64,000 bases of DNA from Halomonas urmiana (GTDB lineage Bacteria > Pseudomonadota > Gammaproteobacteria > Pseudomonadales > Halomonadaceae): assembly GCF_005780185.1 (NCBI RefSeq), contig NZ_VBUI01000017.1, positions 41,387 to 105,386 of the forward strand, given 5' to 3'. Of this stretch, positions 9,370 to 17,620 are shown in pieces (within the stretch, counting starts at the first letter, position 1; the number at the start of each line of letters is the position of its first letter). The translations under genes and the position numbers were made by a program. Under the pieces are notes generated by a model. It did not search any database and was not told the DNA's origin. It saw nothing but the letters and a program-made list of their open reading frames with translations.

Positions 9370-9807
9370 TCAGCCCTGGCCGCGCAGGTGGTGCGGGGTG
9401 ACCGGGTAGCCGCGCTTCTTGTAGGTCTGCCAGCACTCGCGCTTGGCGGTGAGCACGTCCTGGTGCTGGTTGATGATCTCGGCGACCCGCTCGAAGCGCG
9501 AGAACCATTCGGGGATGCCCGGGTGCAGGTTGAGCAGCGCCTGGGCGCCCGGCTCCGGCGGGCCCTCCCAGCCGATGGTCACCGGCACCGTCGGCTCCTG
9601 GTCGCTGCCCAGCAGGGCGTGGGGCAGGTAGGCGTCGGGGCGGAAGGTCCAGAGCCGCTCGTCGAGCTCGCGGGCCATCGCCTCGTCCTCGGCGTGCAGG
9701 TGCAGCCGATAGCCCTTGCGGTAGATCGTCTCGGCCAACCGGCAGGCGAAGTCGAGGCGGGCCTCTAGAGTGGTATCGGGCAGGATGTAGAAGTCGATGC
9801 GGGTCAT
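9370..9807 (-). CDS. holC: DNA polymerase III chi subunit
   Basis: A 145-residue protein matching HolC. It starts MTRIDFYIL, has the DEAMARELDERLWTF region and ends with the family's conserved tryptophan/lysine motif WQTYKKRGYPVTPH. Chi joins the clamp-loader complex through psi and binds the C-terminal tail of SSB. In many gammaproteobacteria the order is pepA-holC-valS. Here ilvE sits between pepA and holC on the same strand. Confidence 0.93.
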   Translation of the reverse strand: MTRIDFYILPDTTLEARLDFACRLAETIYRKGYRLHLHAEDEAMARELDERLWTFRPDAYLPHALLGSDQEPTVPVTIGWEGPPEPGAQALLNLHPGIPEWFSRFERVAEIINQHQDVLTAKRECWQTYKKRGYPVTPHHLRGQG

Positions 9808-9874
9808 GGGATCTCGAAGTGGCCCGAGCGAAGAGGCCCGAGCCGGTCAGGTCGTGTCGTCGCCCTGCCCCCGG

Positions 9875-9899
9875 CCGGCCCCGCCATCATCGGGGCCGG
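9875..9899 (-). terminator. Hairpin downstream of ilvE
   Basis: CCGGCCCCG (9875-9883) pairs perfectly with 9891-9899 around a 7-nt loop, in the 99-bp gap between the ilvE stop and the holC start. No T-run follows on the minus strand. It may be a terminator or an attenuator. Confidence 0.45.
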
Positions 9900-9906
9900 A
9901 AAGGGC

Positions 9907-11040
9907 TCAGGCGAGTCGGGTCAGCCAGCCGCGGGTGTCTTCGCTGCGACCGTACTGCAGGTCGAGCAGGCGGGTGCGCAGGCGCTTGGCCACCTCGTTG
10001 TCCCCCTCGGCGGCGAGCCGGATGCTGCCCTCCTCGGTGACCAGCTCGCCCACCGGGGTGATCACCGCGGCGGTGCCGCAGGCGAAGACCTCGGTGATCT
10101 CGCCGGAGGCGGCGCCCTCGCGCCACTCGTCGATGCTGATCGGGCGCTCCTCCGGAGTCAGCCCCTCGTCGCCGGCCAGGGTCAGCACCGAGTCGCGGGT
10201 CACGCCCTCGAGGATGGTGTCGGTCAGGCGCGGGGTGACGATGCGGCCGTCCTTGAACACGAAGAACAGGTTCATGCCGCCGAGTTCCTCGATCCACTTG
10301 TTCTCGGCGGCGTCGAGGAAGGCGACCTGGCTGCAGTCGTGGGCCGCGGCCTCCTTCTGGGCGGCCAGCGAGGCGGCGTAGTTGCCGCCGCACTTGGCGA
10401 AGCCGGTGCCGCCCGCGGCGGCGCGCTTGTAGTGCGAGGAGAGCCAGATCGAGACCGGCTTCACGCCGCCCTGGAAGTAGGCCGCCGCCGGCGAGGCGAT
10501 GACGTAGTAGTCGACCTCGTGGGAGGGGCGCACGCCGAGGAAGGTCTCGCTGGCGATCATGAAGGGGCGCAGGTAGAGGCTCGACTCATCGGCCTCGCTG
10601 GCCGGGGTGGGCACCCACCCCTGGTCCTGGGCCAGCAGCGCCTTCAGTGAGTCGACGAAGTCCTCGTCGGAGAGCTCCGGTAGCGCCAGGCGACGCGCGC
10701 TACGGCGGAAGCGCTCGGCATTCTTCTCGGGGCGGAAGGTCCACACCGAGCCGTCGGCGTGGCGGTAGGCCTTGACCCCCTCGAAGATCTCCTGGCCGTA
10801 GTGCAGCACGGCGGCGGCGGGATCCAGGGTTAGCGGGCCGTAGGGGCGCACCTCGTGGGCGTGCCAGCCGGCGTCGAGGGTCCAGCGCACATGGGCCATA
10901 TGATCGGTGAAGTAGCGACCGAAGCCGGGGTTGGCAAGGATGTCGTCACGGATCTGCGGCGCGGTCGGCTGGGCGGTCGGCAGCACGGTAAAGCGTTCGA
11001 TGGACACGGCAAGGGGTCTCCGCTTCTGGCGGGGCGCCAT
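9907..11040 (-). CDS. ilvE: Branched-chain amino acid aminotransferase (type II, fold IV)
   Basis: A PLP-dependent fold-type IV transaminase that interconverts Val, Leu and Ile with their 2-oxo acids. The catalytic lysine is K216 in GTGFAKCGGNY. YGQEIFEGVKAY and IEELGGMNLFF mark the long (BCAT-II) form, which is closer to mycobacterial and eukaryotic enzymes than to the ~309-residue E. coli IlvE. The ATG at 11040 gives 377 residues. A GTG at 11004 (VSIERF) with GGAG upstream is a plausible alternative start. The gene sits alone between pepA and holC. Confidence 0.93.
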   Translation of the reverse strand: MAPRQKRRPLAVSIERFTVLPTAQPTAPQIRDDILANPGFGRYFTDHMAHVRWTLDAGWHAHEVRPYGPLTLDPAAAVLHYGQEIFEGVKAYRHADGSVWTFRPEKNAERFRRSARRLALPELSDEDFVDSLKALLAQDQGWVPTPASEADESSLYLRPFMIASETFLGVRPSHEVDYYVIASPAAAYFQGGVKPVSIWLSSHYKRAAAGGTGFAKCGGNYAASLAAQKEAAAHDCSQVAFLDAAENKWIEELGGMNLFFVFKDGRIVTPRLTDTILEGVTRDSVLTLAGDEGLTPEERPISIDEWREGAASGEITEVFACGTAAVITPVGELVTEEGSIRLAAEGDNEVAKRLRTRLLDLQYGRSEDTRGWLTRLA

Positions 11041-11057
11041 CGGGCGCCCTCGTCACG

Positions 11058-11088
11058 AAAAAGGGAACCGGGCCGGCGAGGGCCCGGT
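11058..11088 (-). terminator. Intrinsic terminator of pepA
   Basis: An 8-bp perfect stem (11067-11074 with 11081-11088) is followed on the minus strand by TTCCCTTTTT (11057-11066). It lies about 65 bp past the pepA stop and just upstream of ilvE. Confidence 0.6.
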
Positions 11089-11153
11089 ACATGAGAATCG
11101 ACATCCCACATGAAAAGGTCAGCGTGGGGAAAAGGCAACCCCGCCGGCGGCGA

Positions 11154-12674
11154 TCAGTCGTCGGCGAGCTCGACCTCGCTGTCGGCCTCGCGGTCCAGCA
11201 GGTACTGGGTCAGCAGGCCCACCGGGCGTCCGCTGGCGCCCTTCTGCTTGCCCGAGGTCCAGGCGGTACCGGCGATGTCCAGGTGCGCCCAGGGGAACTT
11301 GTCGGCGAAGCGCGAGAGGAAGCAGGCGGCGGTGATGGTGCCGGCCGGACGGCCGCCGATGTTCGCCAGGTCGGCGAAGTTGGAGGAGAGCTGCTCCTGA
11401 TACTCGTCCCACAGCGGCAGGTGCCAGGCGCGGTCCCAGGCAGTCTCGCCGGCGTCCAGGATATCCAGCGCCAGGTCATCGTCGTTGGAGAGCAGGCCGG
11501 TGGCGTGATGGCCAAGGGCGATGATCGCCGCCCCGGTCAGAGTGGCGATATCGACGACGCTGGCCGGCTCGAAGCGTTCGGCGTAGGTCAGGGCGTCGCA
11601 CAGCACCAGGCGGCCTTCGGCGTCGGTGTTGAGCACCTCCACGGAGAGGCCTTTGAGGGTCTGGATGATGTCGCCGGGCTTGGTGGCACGGCCGTCGGGC
11701 ATGTTCTCGGCGGCGGCCACGATGGCCACCAGGTTGATCCTAGGCTTGAGGGCGAGCACCGAGGTGACGGTGCCGAACACACTGGCGGCGCCGCACATGT
11801 CGAACTTCATCTCGTCCATGGCCTCGCCGGGCTTGAGCGAGATGCCACCGGTATCGAAGGTGATGCCCTTGCCGACCAGCACGTGGGGGGCCTCGTCGGC
11901 CTCGTCGGCGCCCTGGTAGCGCATGACGATTAGGCGCGAGGGCTCGGCGCTGCCGCGGCCCACGGAGAGCAGGCTGTGGGCGCCGAGCTCCTCCAGCGCC
12001 GCCTCGTCGAGGATCTCGGCGGTCAGCGCGCCGCCGGACTCGGCGGCCAGCTGCTCGGCGCGTTCGGCCAGGTAGCTCGGCGTGCAGACGTTGCCGGGCA
12101 GGTTGCCCAGGGTGCGGGTGGTGGCCACACCGCGACCGATGGCGTCGCCGATGCGCGCTCCCTGGCGGGCGTCGTCGGCGACGCCCTGCTCGCTGATCAG
12201 CAGGGTGACCTTCTCCAGGCGCGGGGCGGGGGCCTTCTCGGTTTTGAAATCGTCGAAGCGGTAGAGGGCGCGATGCGCGGCCTCGGCCACCATGCGGGCC
12301 TTCCAGTCGCAGCCGCGGTCGGCGACCGGCACGTCGGTGAAGGCCACCGCGACGTCCTCGGCGGGCAGCGGCGCGATCGCGGTGAAGGCGGCGTCCACGG
12401 CCTTGCGGAAGGCGCCTTCCTGGCACTTGCCGCGCTCGCCCAGTCCCACCAGCATCAGTCGGTCCGTGTTGAGTCCCGGGGCGAAGGGCACCATCAGGAC
12501 GTTGCCCAGCGTGGCCTCGAAATCGCCGCGCTCGATCAGCTGGCCGATCAGCCGCTCGCTGGCGTTGTCGAGCTTGGCGGCGGCGGGCAGCAGCTCACCG
12601 TCCTTGAATACCGGGACCACGAGACAGGCCGTCTCGACCTTGGCGGGATTGGCCGTCTGAACGGGGAATTCCAT
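11154..12674 (-). CDS. pepA: Leucyl aminopeptidase (M17)
   Basis: A 506-residue cytosolic M17 aminopeptidase that releases N-terminal residues with a two-metal centre. Metal and active-site motifs are VGKGITFDTGG, the MKFDMCGAA segment and NTDAEGRLVL, the family signature. Length and start (MEFPVQTANPAK) match the family, and GGAG lies six bases upstream of the ATG at 12674. Divergent lptF starts 153 bp away, the same pepA/lptFG arrangement as in E. coli. In E. coli PepA also binds DNA; whether that applies here cannot be judged. Confidence 0.97.
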   Translation of the reverse strand: MEFPVQTANPAKVETACLVVPVFKDGELLPAAAKLDNASERLIGQLIERGDFEATLGNVLMVPFAPGLNTDRLMLVGLGERGKCQEGAFRKAVDAAFTAIAPLPAEDVAVAFTDVPVADRGCDWKARMVAEAAHRALYRFDDFKTEKAPAPRLEKVTLLISEQGVADDARQGARIGDAIGRGVATTRTLGNLPGNVCTPSYLAERAEQLAAESGGALTAEILDEAALEELGAHSLLSVGRGSAEPSRLIVMRYQGADEADEAPHVLVGKGITFDTGGISLKPGEAMDEMKFDMCGAASVFGTVTSVLALKPRINLVAIVAAAENMPDGRATKPGDIIQTLKGLSVEVLNTDAEGRLVLCDALTYAERFEPASVVDIATLTGAAIIALGHHATGLLSNDDDLALDILDAGETAWDRAWHLPLWDEYQEQLSSNFADLANIGGRPAGTITAACFLSRFADKFPWAHLDIAGTAWTSGKQKGASGRPVGLLTQYLLDREADSEVELADD

Positions 12675-12701
12675 GGAGTCTCCACAAGACAAGCTTTGGG
12701 G

Positions 12702-12729
12702 TTACAAGCGAAGGGGGATTCTGGATAAT
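12702..12729 (+). promoter_or_regulatory. Candidate lptF promoter
   Basis: A GATAAT -10 box (12724-12729) lies 16 bp after a poor -35 (TTACAA, 12702-12707), within the pepA/lptF divergent gap, about 98 bp before the lptF start. The -10 is good; the -35 is weak. Confidence 0.35.
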
Positions 12730-12826
12730 GCCGGCACGTTGCCGAGTCATCCCAGTGTACCCAAGGCAAGGCGTCATTGCATGGAAGATGGCCGGGCACC
12801 AGGGGGTGTCCAGCCGGGAGACAACG

Positions 12827-13909
12827 TTGATCATATTTCGTTACCTGACCCGCGAAATCCTGCTGACCATGTCCGCCGTGGCCGGCGTCTTGTTGCTGGT
12901 GATCATGGGCAGCCGTTTCATCCGCTACTTCTCCAACGCGGCGGAAGGAGAGATCCCGGTGAGCATCCTCGGCACCCTGATGCTCTTCCACCTGCCGGGC
13001 TTTCTCGAGTTGATCCTGCCGCTGGCCTTCTTCCTGGGGATCCTGCTGGCCTATGGGCAGCTCTATCTCAACAGCGAGATCACCGTGCTGGTGGCCTGTG
13101 GCACCAGTCCCCATCGCCTGCTGCAGGTCAGCCTGGTGCCGGCGACCCTGGTGGCGCTGCTGGTCGGACTCTGCAGCCTGTGGCTGACCCCGGCCGGCGC
13201 CCTGCACAACGAGGTGCTCCTCGAGGAGCAGCGCAGCCAGCTCGACTTCACGGCGCTGGCGCCGGGACGCTTCCAGGACTTCGGTGGCGGGCGCACGGCC
13301 TATACCGAGGGGTTCAACGACGACGGCACGCGGATGCAGGAGGTCTTCATCAGCGAGCGCCAGTCGCGCGGCGACACGACCCCGGAAAGCGTGGTGACCC
13401 GGGCGCGGAGCGGCTACCAGACCGTCGATGAGGAGACCGGCAGCCGCTTCCTGGTGCTGGAAGAGGGCGAGCGCTACAGCGTCGACCCCGGCCGCGCCCA
13501 GGCCGAGCGCCTCGAGTTCGGCACCTACGCCGTGCGCCTTTCCGGGGCCGCCCAGAGTCCCGAACTCGACGCCCCCGAGTACGCCACTACCGCCGCGCTG
13601 TTCAGCGCCGAGGCCCTGCCGGCCCTGGCCCAGCTGCAGTGGCGCCTCGGTCTGCCGCTGATGGTCTTCATCCTGACCCTGCTGGCCATGCCGCTCTCGC
13701 GGGTCAACCCGCGCCAGGGGCGCTTCGCCAAGTTGCTGCCGGCGATCTTTCTCTACGTGGCCTACCTCAGCCTGCTGCTGGCGGCGCTGGACGCCATCGG
13801 CCGCGGCAGCTGGCCGGTGGCGATCGGGATGTGGCCGATCCACGGCGGCTTTCTGGCCATCGGCCTGGCCATGATGGCCAGGGCCCAGCACAAGGGAATG
13901 AGTGGATGA
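12827..13909 (+). CDS. lptF: LPS export permease LptF
   Basis: A 360-residue inner-membrane subunit of the LptB2FG ABC transporter that extracts lipopolysaccharide and hands it to LptC. The family pattern is clear: three N-terminal transmembrane helices (residues ~15-125), a periplasmic beta-jellyroll (FTALAPGRFQDFGGGRTAY), and three C-terminal helices. The start is TTG at 12827, preceded by GGGAG at a 6-base spacing and giving the typical N-terminus (M)IIFRYLTREIL; upstream ATGs add unrelated residues. It overlaps lptG by four bases (ATGA), so the pair is translationally coupled. Confidence 0.95.
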   Translation: MIIFRYLTREILLTMSAVAGVLLLVIMGSRFIRYFSNAAEGEIPVSILGTLMLFHLPGFLELILPLAFFLGILLAYGQLYLNSEITVLVACGTSPHRLLQVSLVPATLVALLVGLCSLWLTPAGALHNEVLLEEQRSQLDFTALAPGRFQDFGGGRTAYTEGFNDDGTRMQEVFISERQSRGDTTPESVVTRARSGYQTVDEETGSRFLVLEEGERYSVDPGRAQAERLEFGTYAVRLSGAAQSPELDAPEYATTAALFSAEALPALAQLQWRLGLPLMVFILTLLAMPLSRVNPRQGRFAKLLPAIFLYVAYLSLLLAALDAIGRGSWPVAIGMWPIHGGFLAIGLAMMARAQHKGMSG

Positions 13910-14970
13910 TCACCGACCGTCTCGATCGCTATATCGCCCGCAACGTGCTGGGCGCCATCCTCGTCGTGCAGGTCGTACTGCTGGGGCTGGACCTGGTGAT
14001 CACCTACATCAACGACCTCGGCGACGTCGAGGGTGACTATGGCGCCCTGCAGGTGCTGCTCTACCTGCTGATGCGCCTGCCCTGGCGCTTCTATCAATAC
14101 GCGCCGGTGGGGGTGCTGATCGGTGCGCTGATCGGCCTGGGCAGCATGGCCTCGAGCAATGAGCTGACGGTGATGCGCGCCGCCGGTCGCTCCCTGGTGC
14201 GCATCCTCTGGGGGGTGATGAAGCCGATCATCCTGGTGATCCTGGTGGTGCTGACCATCGCCGAGTTCGTCAGCCCCCGCACCGAGCAGTTCGCCAGCGC
14301 CTGGCGCCTCGAGCAGATGCAGGGCGAAGGCGCGCTGCTCACCGAGCGGGGCGGCTGGCAGCGTGAGGGGGACGACGTCTACCGCTTCGGCGCCATCCGC
14401 GCCGATGACACCGTGCTCGACCTGACCCGCTATCGTTTCGAGGGCCGCACGCTCACCGAGGCGCTGAGCGCCCGCCAGGCGGTCTGGCAGGGCGATCACT
14501 GGCAGCTCAGGCAGGTCGCCGTGACCCGCTTCGATGGGGGGCGCACCGAGGCACGGCACCACGACACCCTGCCCTGGGAGACCGCCATGACCCCCGCGCA
14601 GCTCGACCGGCTGCTGCGCGACGTCGAGACCCAGGCGCCCAGCGAGCTGTGGAACTATGCCCGCTACCTGCGCGAGCAGGGGCAGCAGGCGACCCAGCCG
14701 CTGCTCTATTTCTGGCAGAAGATGCTGATGCCGCTGACCATGGCCTCGCTGGTGCTGGTGGCGGCCTCCTTCGTGTTCGGCCCCCTGCGGACCGTGGCGG
14801 CCGGCACCCGGGTCTTCTACGGCGTGGTCACCGGCCTCACTTTCAAGTACCTCCAGGACCTGCTGGGGCCGGCATCGACGGTGTTCGGCTTCTCGCCGGC
14901 CTGGGCGGTGCTGGCGCCGACCCTGCTGTGTGCTGGGCTGGGCCTGTACCTATTGCGCCGTACCGGCTGA
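13906..14970 (+). CDS. lptG: LPS export permease LptG
   Basis: A 354-residue partner of LptF in the LPS exporter. It starts MITDRLDRYIARNVL, with three N-terminal helices, the cytoplasmic coupling segment ASSNELTVMRAAG, a periplasmic jellyroll (VYRFGAIRADDTVLDLTRYRF) and three C-terminal helices. Its ATG overlaps the lptF stop. The RDD gene follows 12 bp after its own stop, so the three genes probably form one transcript. Confidence 0.96.
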   Translation: MITDRLDRYIARNVLGAILVVQVVLLGLDLVITYINDLGDVEGDYGALQVLLYLLMRLPWRFYQYAPVGVLIGALIGLGSMASSNELTVMRAAGRSLVRILWGVMKPIILVILVVLTIAEFVSPRTEQFASAWRLEQMQGEGALLTERGGWQREGDDVYRFGAIRADDTVLDLTRYRFEGRTLTEALSARQAVWQGDHWQLRQVAVTRFDGGRTEARHHDTLPWETAMTPAQLDRLLRDVETQAPSELWNYARYLREQGQQATQPLLYFWQKMLMPLTMASLVLVAASFVFGPLRTVAAGTRVFYGVVTGLTFKYLQDLLGPASTVFGFSPAWAVLAPTLLCAGLGLYLLRRTG

Positions 14971-14982
14971 GACGAGGACCCC

Positions 14983-15456
14983 ATGCAGCGACGTTTCGAA
15001 CGACTCGACGAAGTCTGGCCCGCCGGCCTTGGCCGGCGGCTGGGCGCCATGCTCTACGACGGCCTGCTGGTGCTGGCGATCTGGATCGTCATCGCCGCGC
15101 TGCACCTGGCGGTGGTGCGGCTGGTGCTCGGGGTGCCGGCCGAGCAGGTCGGCGTGGGGCCCGCCCAGGTGCTCTCGCTGCGCCTGCTGATGGCACTGGG
15201 CGCCTTCGTGTTCTTCGCCTTCTTCTGGACGAAGGGCGGCATGACGCTGGGCATGCAGGCCTGGCGGCTGCGGGTGCAGACCCTCGATGGCTGCTCGATC
15301 ACCGCCTTCCAGGCGCTGCAGCGCTTCCTGGTGGCCGGCATTTCGCTGGCCGCCTTCGGGCTCGGCTACCTGTGGATCCTCTTCGATGCCGAGCGGCGCA
15401 GCTGGCCGGACATCGTCTCCGGCACCCGGGTGGTGGTGCTGCCCAAGCGCCGCTGA
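14983..15456 (+). CDS. RDD family membrane protein
   Basis: A 157-residue membrane protein with an N-terminal amphipathic stretch carrying R..A..D residues of the RDD family (GRRLGAMLYDGLLVL). Three or four hydrophobic helices follow, including the conserved WTKGGMTLGMQAWRLRV and the DIVSGTRVV end. Some RDD proteins have been linked to Na+/H+ exchange or osmotic stress, but the function of most is unknown. GACGAGGA precedes the ATG. It is likely cotranscribed with lptFG. Confidence 0.9.
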   Translation: MQRRFERLDEVWPAGLGRRLGAMLYDGLLVLAIWIVIAALHLAVVRLVLGVPAEQVGVGPAQVLSLRLLMALGAFVFFAFFWTKGGMTLGMQAWRLRVQTLDGCSITAFQALQRFLVAGISLAAFGLGYLWILFDAERRSWPDIVSGTRVVVLPKRR

Positions 15457-15527
15457 GTCGCGGCAGTGCCGGGAGAGAAAACTGGATATTGATCAGATTT
15501 TCACCGTTCGGCGCTTGCGGTTACCCA

Positions 15528-15542
15528 TGCGAATCATTTACA
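15528..15542 (+). promoter_or_regulatory. Candidate Fur box upstream of bfd
   Basis: TGCGAAT-C-ATTTACA matches the 7-1-7 Fur consensus TGATAAT-N-ATTATCA at 10 of 14 positions. It lies about 30 bp before the bfd ATG and overlaps a possible -10 (TACATT, 15539-15544). Iron control of bfd is well known in pseudomonads; binding here is inferred. Confidence 0.45.
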
Positions 15543-15572
15543 TTCACTCCATGATCAGCGTGGGGTGATGAC

Positions 15573-15779
15573 ATGTACGTGTGTCTCTGCAAGAACGTGA
15601 CCGACCATCGTATCCGCGGCGCCGTCGAGGAGGGCGCGCGCAGCTGGCGCGAGGTCCAGCAGCAAACGGGATGCGCGACCCAGTGCGGCAAGTGTGCCGG
15701 CACGGGCAAGGAGATCACCCGCGAGGCCATCAAGGCCGAGATGAATGCCGCCGCCGAGGGGCTCGCCTACGCCGTGTGA
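15573..15779 (+). CDS. bfd: Bacterioferritin-associated ferredoxin
   Basis: A 68-residue [2Fe-2S] ferredoxin with the Bfd cysteine pattern C4-x-C6 and C38-x2-C41 (VCLCKNVTD and QCGKC). Bfd binds bacterioferritin and reduces its ferric core so iron can be released. It lies 155 bp upstream of bfr. A Fur-like box covers the probable promoter, which fits expression under iron limitation. Length and motif spacing match Pseudomonas Bfd. Confidence 0.96.
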   Translation: MYVCLCKNVTDHRIRGAVEEGARSWREVQQQTGCATQCGKCAGTGKEITREAIKAEMNAAAEGLAYAV

Positions 15780-15826
15780 CGGCAATCGTTATCGTTCGTC
15801 TTGAGTTTTCCAACTCTATGATTTGA

Positions 15827-15854
15827 TTGAGTTATCTCTGACGATGTCTACACT
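15827..15854 (+). promoter_or_regulatory. Candidate bfr promoter
   Basis: TTGAGT (15827-15832) and TACACT (15849-15854) are separated by 16 bp, about 80 bp upstream of bfr. Each box matches the sigma-70 consensus at four of six positions. Confidence 0.4.
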
Positions 15855-15934
15855 GGGGTGCCATAGGCTGGCCAGGCCGTCGCGCCCATGCCAAGCTGAA
15901 ATCGTGTCCTGACAACCGTGATCGAGGTAATGAG

Positions 15935-16417
15935 ATGAAAGGCGACAGCAAGGTCATCCAGCACCTGAATACCGCGCTTGGCAACGAGCTGGTGGCAATC
16001 AATCAGTACTTCCTGCATGCGAAGATGTACAAGGACTGGGGCCTGAAGGCGCTGGCCAAGTGGGAGTACGACGAGTCCATCGAGGAGATGAACCACGCCG
16101 ACAAGCTGATCGAGCGGATCCTGTTCCTCGAGGGCGTCCCCAACCTGCAGGACCTGGGCAAGCTCAACATCGGCGAGAACGTCCGCGAGATGCTCGAGTG
16201 CGATCTGAAGCTCGAGCACGAGGGGCGCGACGACTACATCGACGCGATCACCTACTGCGAGCAGGTCAAGGACTACGTCAGCCGCGACATCTTCCGTCAC
16301 ATCCTCGCCGACGAGGAAGATCACATCGATCATATCGAGACCGAGCTTGGCCTGATCGACAAGGTCGGCATCGAGAACTACCTGCAGAAGCAGATGCAGG
16401 AAGCCGGCGACGAGTAA
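15935..16417 (+). CDS. bfr: Bacterioferritin
   Basis: A 160-residue haem-containing ferritin of normal length that forms a 24-mer iron-storage shell. The ferroxidase ligands are all present at standard numbering (E18, E51, H54, E94, E127, H130), and the haem-binding methionine is M52 ([10 protein letters not shown]). It therefore looks like a catalytically competent, haem-binding subunit. GAGGTAATGAG around the start supplies the ribosome binding site. An 18-bp terminator stem follows. Confidence 0.98.
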   Translation: MKGDSKVIQHLNTALGNELVAINQYFLHAKMYKDWGLKALAKWEYDESIEEMNHADKLIERILFLEGVPNLQDLGKLNIGENVREMLECDLKLEHEGRDDYIDAITYCEQVKDYVSRDIFRHILADEEDHIDHIETELGLIDKVGIENYLQKQMQEAGDE

Positions 16418-16460
16418 CGCCTGCGCGGCGATCGCTCGACCACAATATCGTCTACCAGAA

Positions 16461-16501
16461 GACGAAGCGCCCCGTGGCCTGCCGCCACGGGGCGCTTCGT
16501 C
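16461..16501. terminator. Bidirectional terminator after bfr
   Basis: A perfect 18-bp stem (16461-16478 with 16484-16501) with a 5-nt loop, between convergent bfr and the DUF1653 gene. Confidence 0.75.
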
Positions 16502-16516
16502 GTCGGAGGGGCGTCC

Positions 16517-16741
16517 TTACGGAAAGGCCTTCTCCAGGGCGAAGCGTGGCACCGGCTCGCCCTGCACCTCGACGGTCTCGAGGAACATGTCCAGCGGGCG
16601 CGTCCAGAGCCCATAGTCGCCGTATAGCGCGCGGTAGACCACCAGCGGCTCCTCGGTCTCGCTGTGCCGGGCGACGCCGAGTACCTCGTAGAGCGGACCC
16701 TTGTAGTGGCGGTAGATGCCGCGGGGGGCCTTGTTGTCCAT
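16517..16741 (-). CDS. DUF1653 domain protein
   Basis: A 74-residue protein that is essentially one DUF1653 domain: GIYRHYKGPLYEVLG, ARHSETEEPLVVYRALYG and DYGLWTRPLDMFLE are diagnostic. No function is established for the family. The ATG at 16741 has AGAGGA upstream; the frame is open 12 codons further. It ends at 16517, 15 bp beyond the shared terminator, and lies 44 bp downstream of tcdA, so it may be the last gene of a truC-tcdA transcript. Confidence 0.85.
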   Translation of the reverse strand: MDNKAPRGIYRHYKGPLYEVLGVARHSETEEPLVVYRALYGDYGLWTRPLDMFLETVEVQGEPVPRFALEKAFP

Positions 16742-16785
16742 GGCAGCGGTTCCTCTGCTGAAAATGGGGATCGTCATCGTGTGCG

Positions 16786-17616
16786 TCAGGGGGTAGCGGC
16801 GGCCTGTTTCGCCAGCCGAGCCAGCACCCGGGAAGCGGCGGTGAAGCCGAAGCTGCCGGTGACGAAGGTGGCCGCACCGAAGCCCGAGGCGCAGTCGAGC
16901 CGGGTGGCCTCACCCTCGCCGGGCTTCTGCAGGCAGACTTCGCCGTCGCTGCTCGGGTAGACGAGCTGCTCGTCGGAGTAGACGCACTCCACCGAGAAGC
17001 GCCGCTTGGGGTTGCGGGAGAAGCCGAAGTCGCGGCGCAGGCGGGCGCGCACCTTGGCCAGCAGCGGGTCGTGCTCGGTGCGGCTCAGGTCGGCCACCCG
17101 GATGCGGGTCGGGTCGGTCTGGCCGCCGGCGGCACCGGTCACCACGATTGGCAGCTTGCGTCGCCGACACCAGGCGATCAGTGCCGCCTTGGCGACCACG
17201 CTGTCGATGGCGTCCACCAGCTGGTCGGCATCCTCGGGAATGCGCTGGGCCAAGTTGGTGGGGGTGACGAAGGCGCTGTCGGCGACCACCTCGATGCCTG
17301 GCTGGATGGCGCGGCAGCGCTCGGCCAGCACCTCCACCTTGGGGCGGCCAATGGTGCCGTCCAGGGCGTGCAGCTGGCGATTGACGTTGGAGACACAGAC
17401 ATCGTCCAGGTCGATCAGCGTCAGCTTGCCGATCCCGGAACGCGCCAGTGCCTCCACCGTCCAGCTGCCTACGCCGCCCACGCCCACCACCACCACGTGA
17501 GCGGTGCGGAAGCGCTCGGCGGCTCGCCGGCCGTAGAGCCGGCGAATGCCGCCGAAGCGGGCCTCGACGTCGTCGGGCACGGAAGAGGGCGAGGCGAGCG
17601 GGGCGGAATCGGTCAT
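16786..17616 (-). CDS. tcdA: tRNA threonylcarbamoyladenosine dehydratase
   Basis: A 276-residue E1-like enzyme (TcdA/CsdL) that cyclises t6A37 to ct6A in ANN-decoding tRNAs using ATP. The nucleotide-binding loop VGVGGVGS is at residues ~44-51, followed by LIDLDDVCVSNVNRQ, the E1-family adenylate motif. The C-terminal region includes KRRFSVECVYS and GSFGF. It is the second tRNA modification enzyme next to truC, whose reading frame ends 4 bp from the tcdA start. tsaC, needed for the t6A precursor, is elsewhere in this window. Confidence 0.94.
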   Translation of the reverse strand: MTDSAPLASPSSVPDDVEARFGGIRRLYGRRAAERFRTAHVVVVGVGGVGSWTVEALARSGIGKLTLIDLDDVCVSNVNRQLHALDGTIGRPKVEVLAERCRAIQPGIEVVADSAFVTPTNLAQRIPEDADQLVDAIDSVVAKAALIAWCRRRKLPIVVTGAAGGQTDPTRIRVADLSRTEHDPLLAKVRARLRRDFGFSRNPKRRFSVECVYSDEQLVYPSSDGEVCLQKPGEGEATRLDCASGFGAATFVTGSFGFTAASRVLARLAKQAAATP

Positions 17617-17620
17617 GGCA

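Noticed and set aside
15781..15800. Second Fur box upstream of bfr (AATCGTTATCGTTCG)
   Set aside because: It matches the consensus only in scattered positions and lies upstream of the likely promoter; too weak to list.
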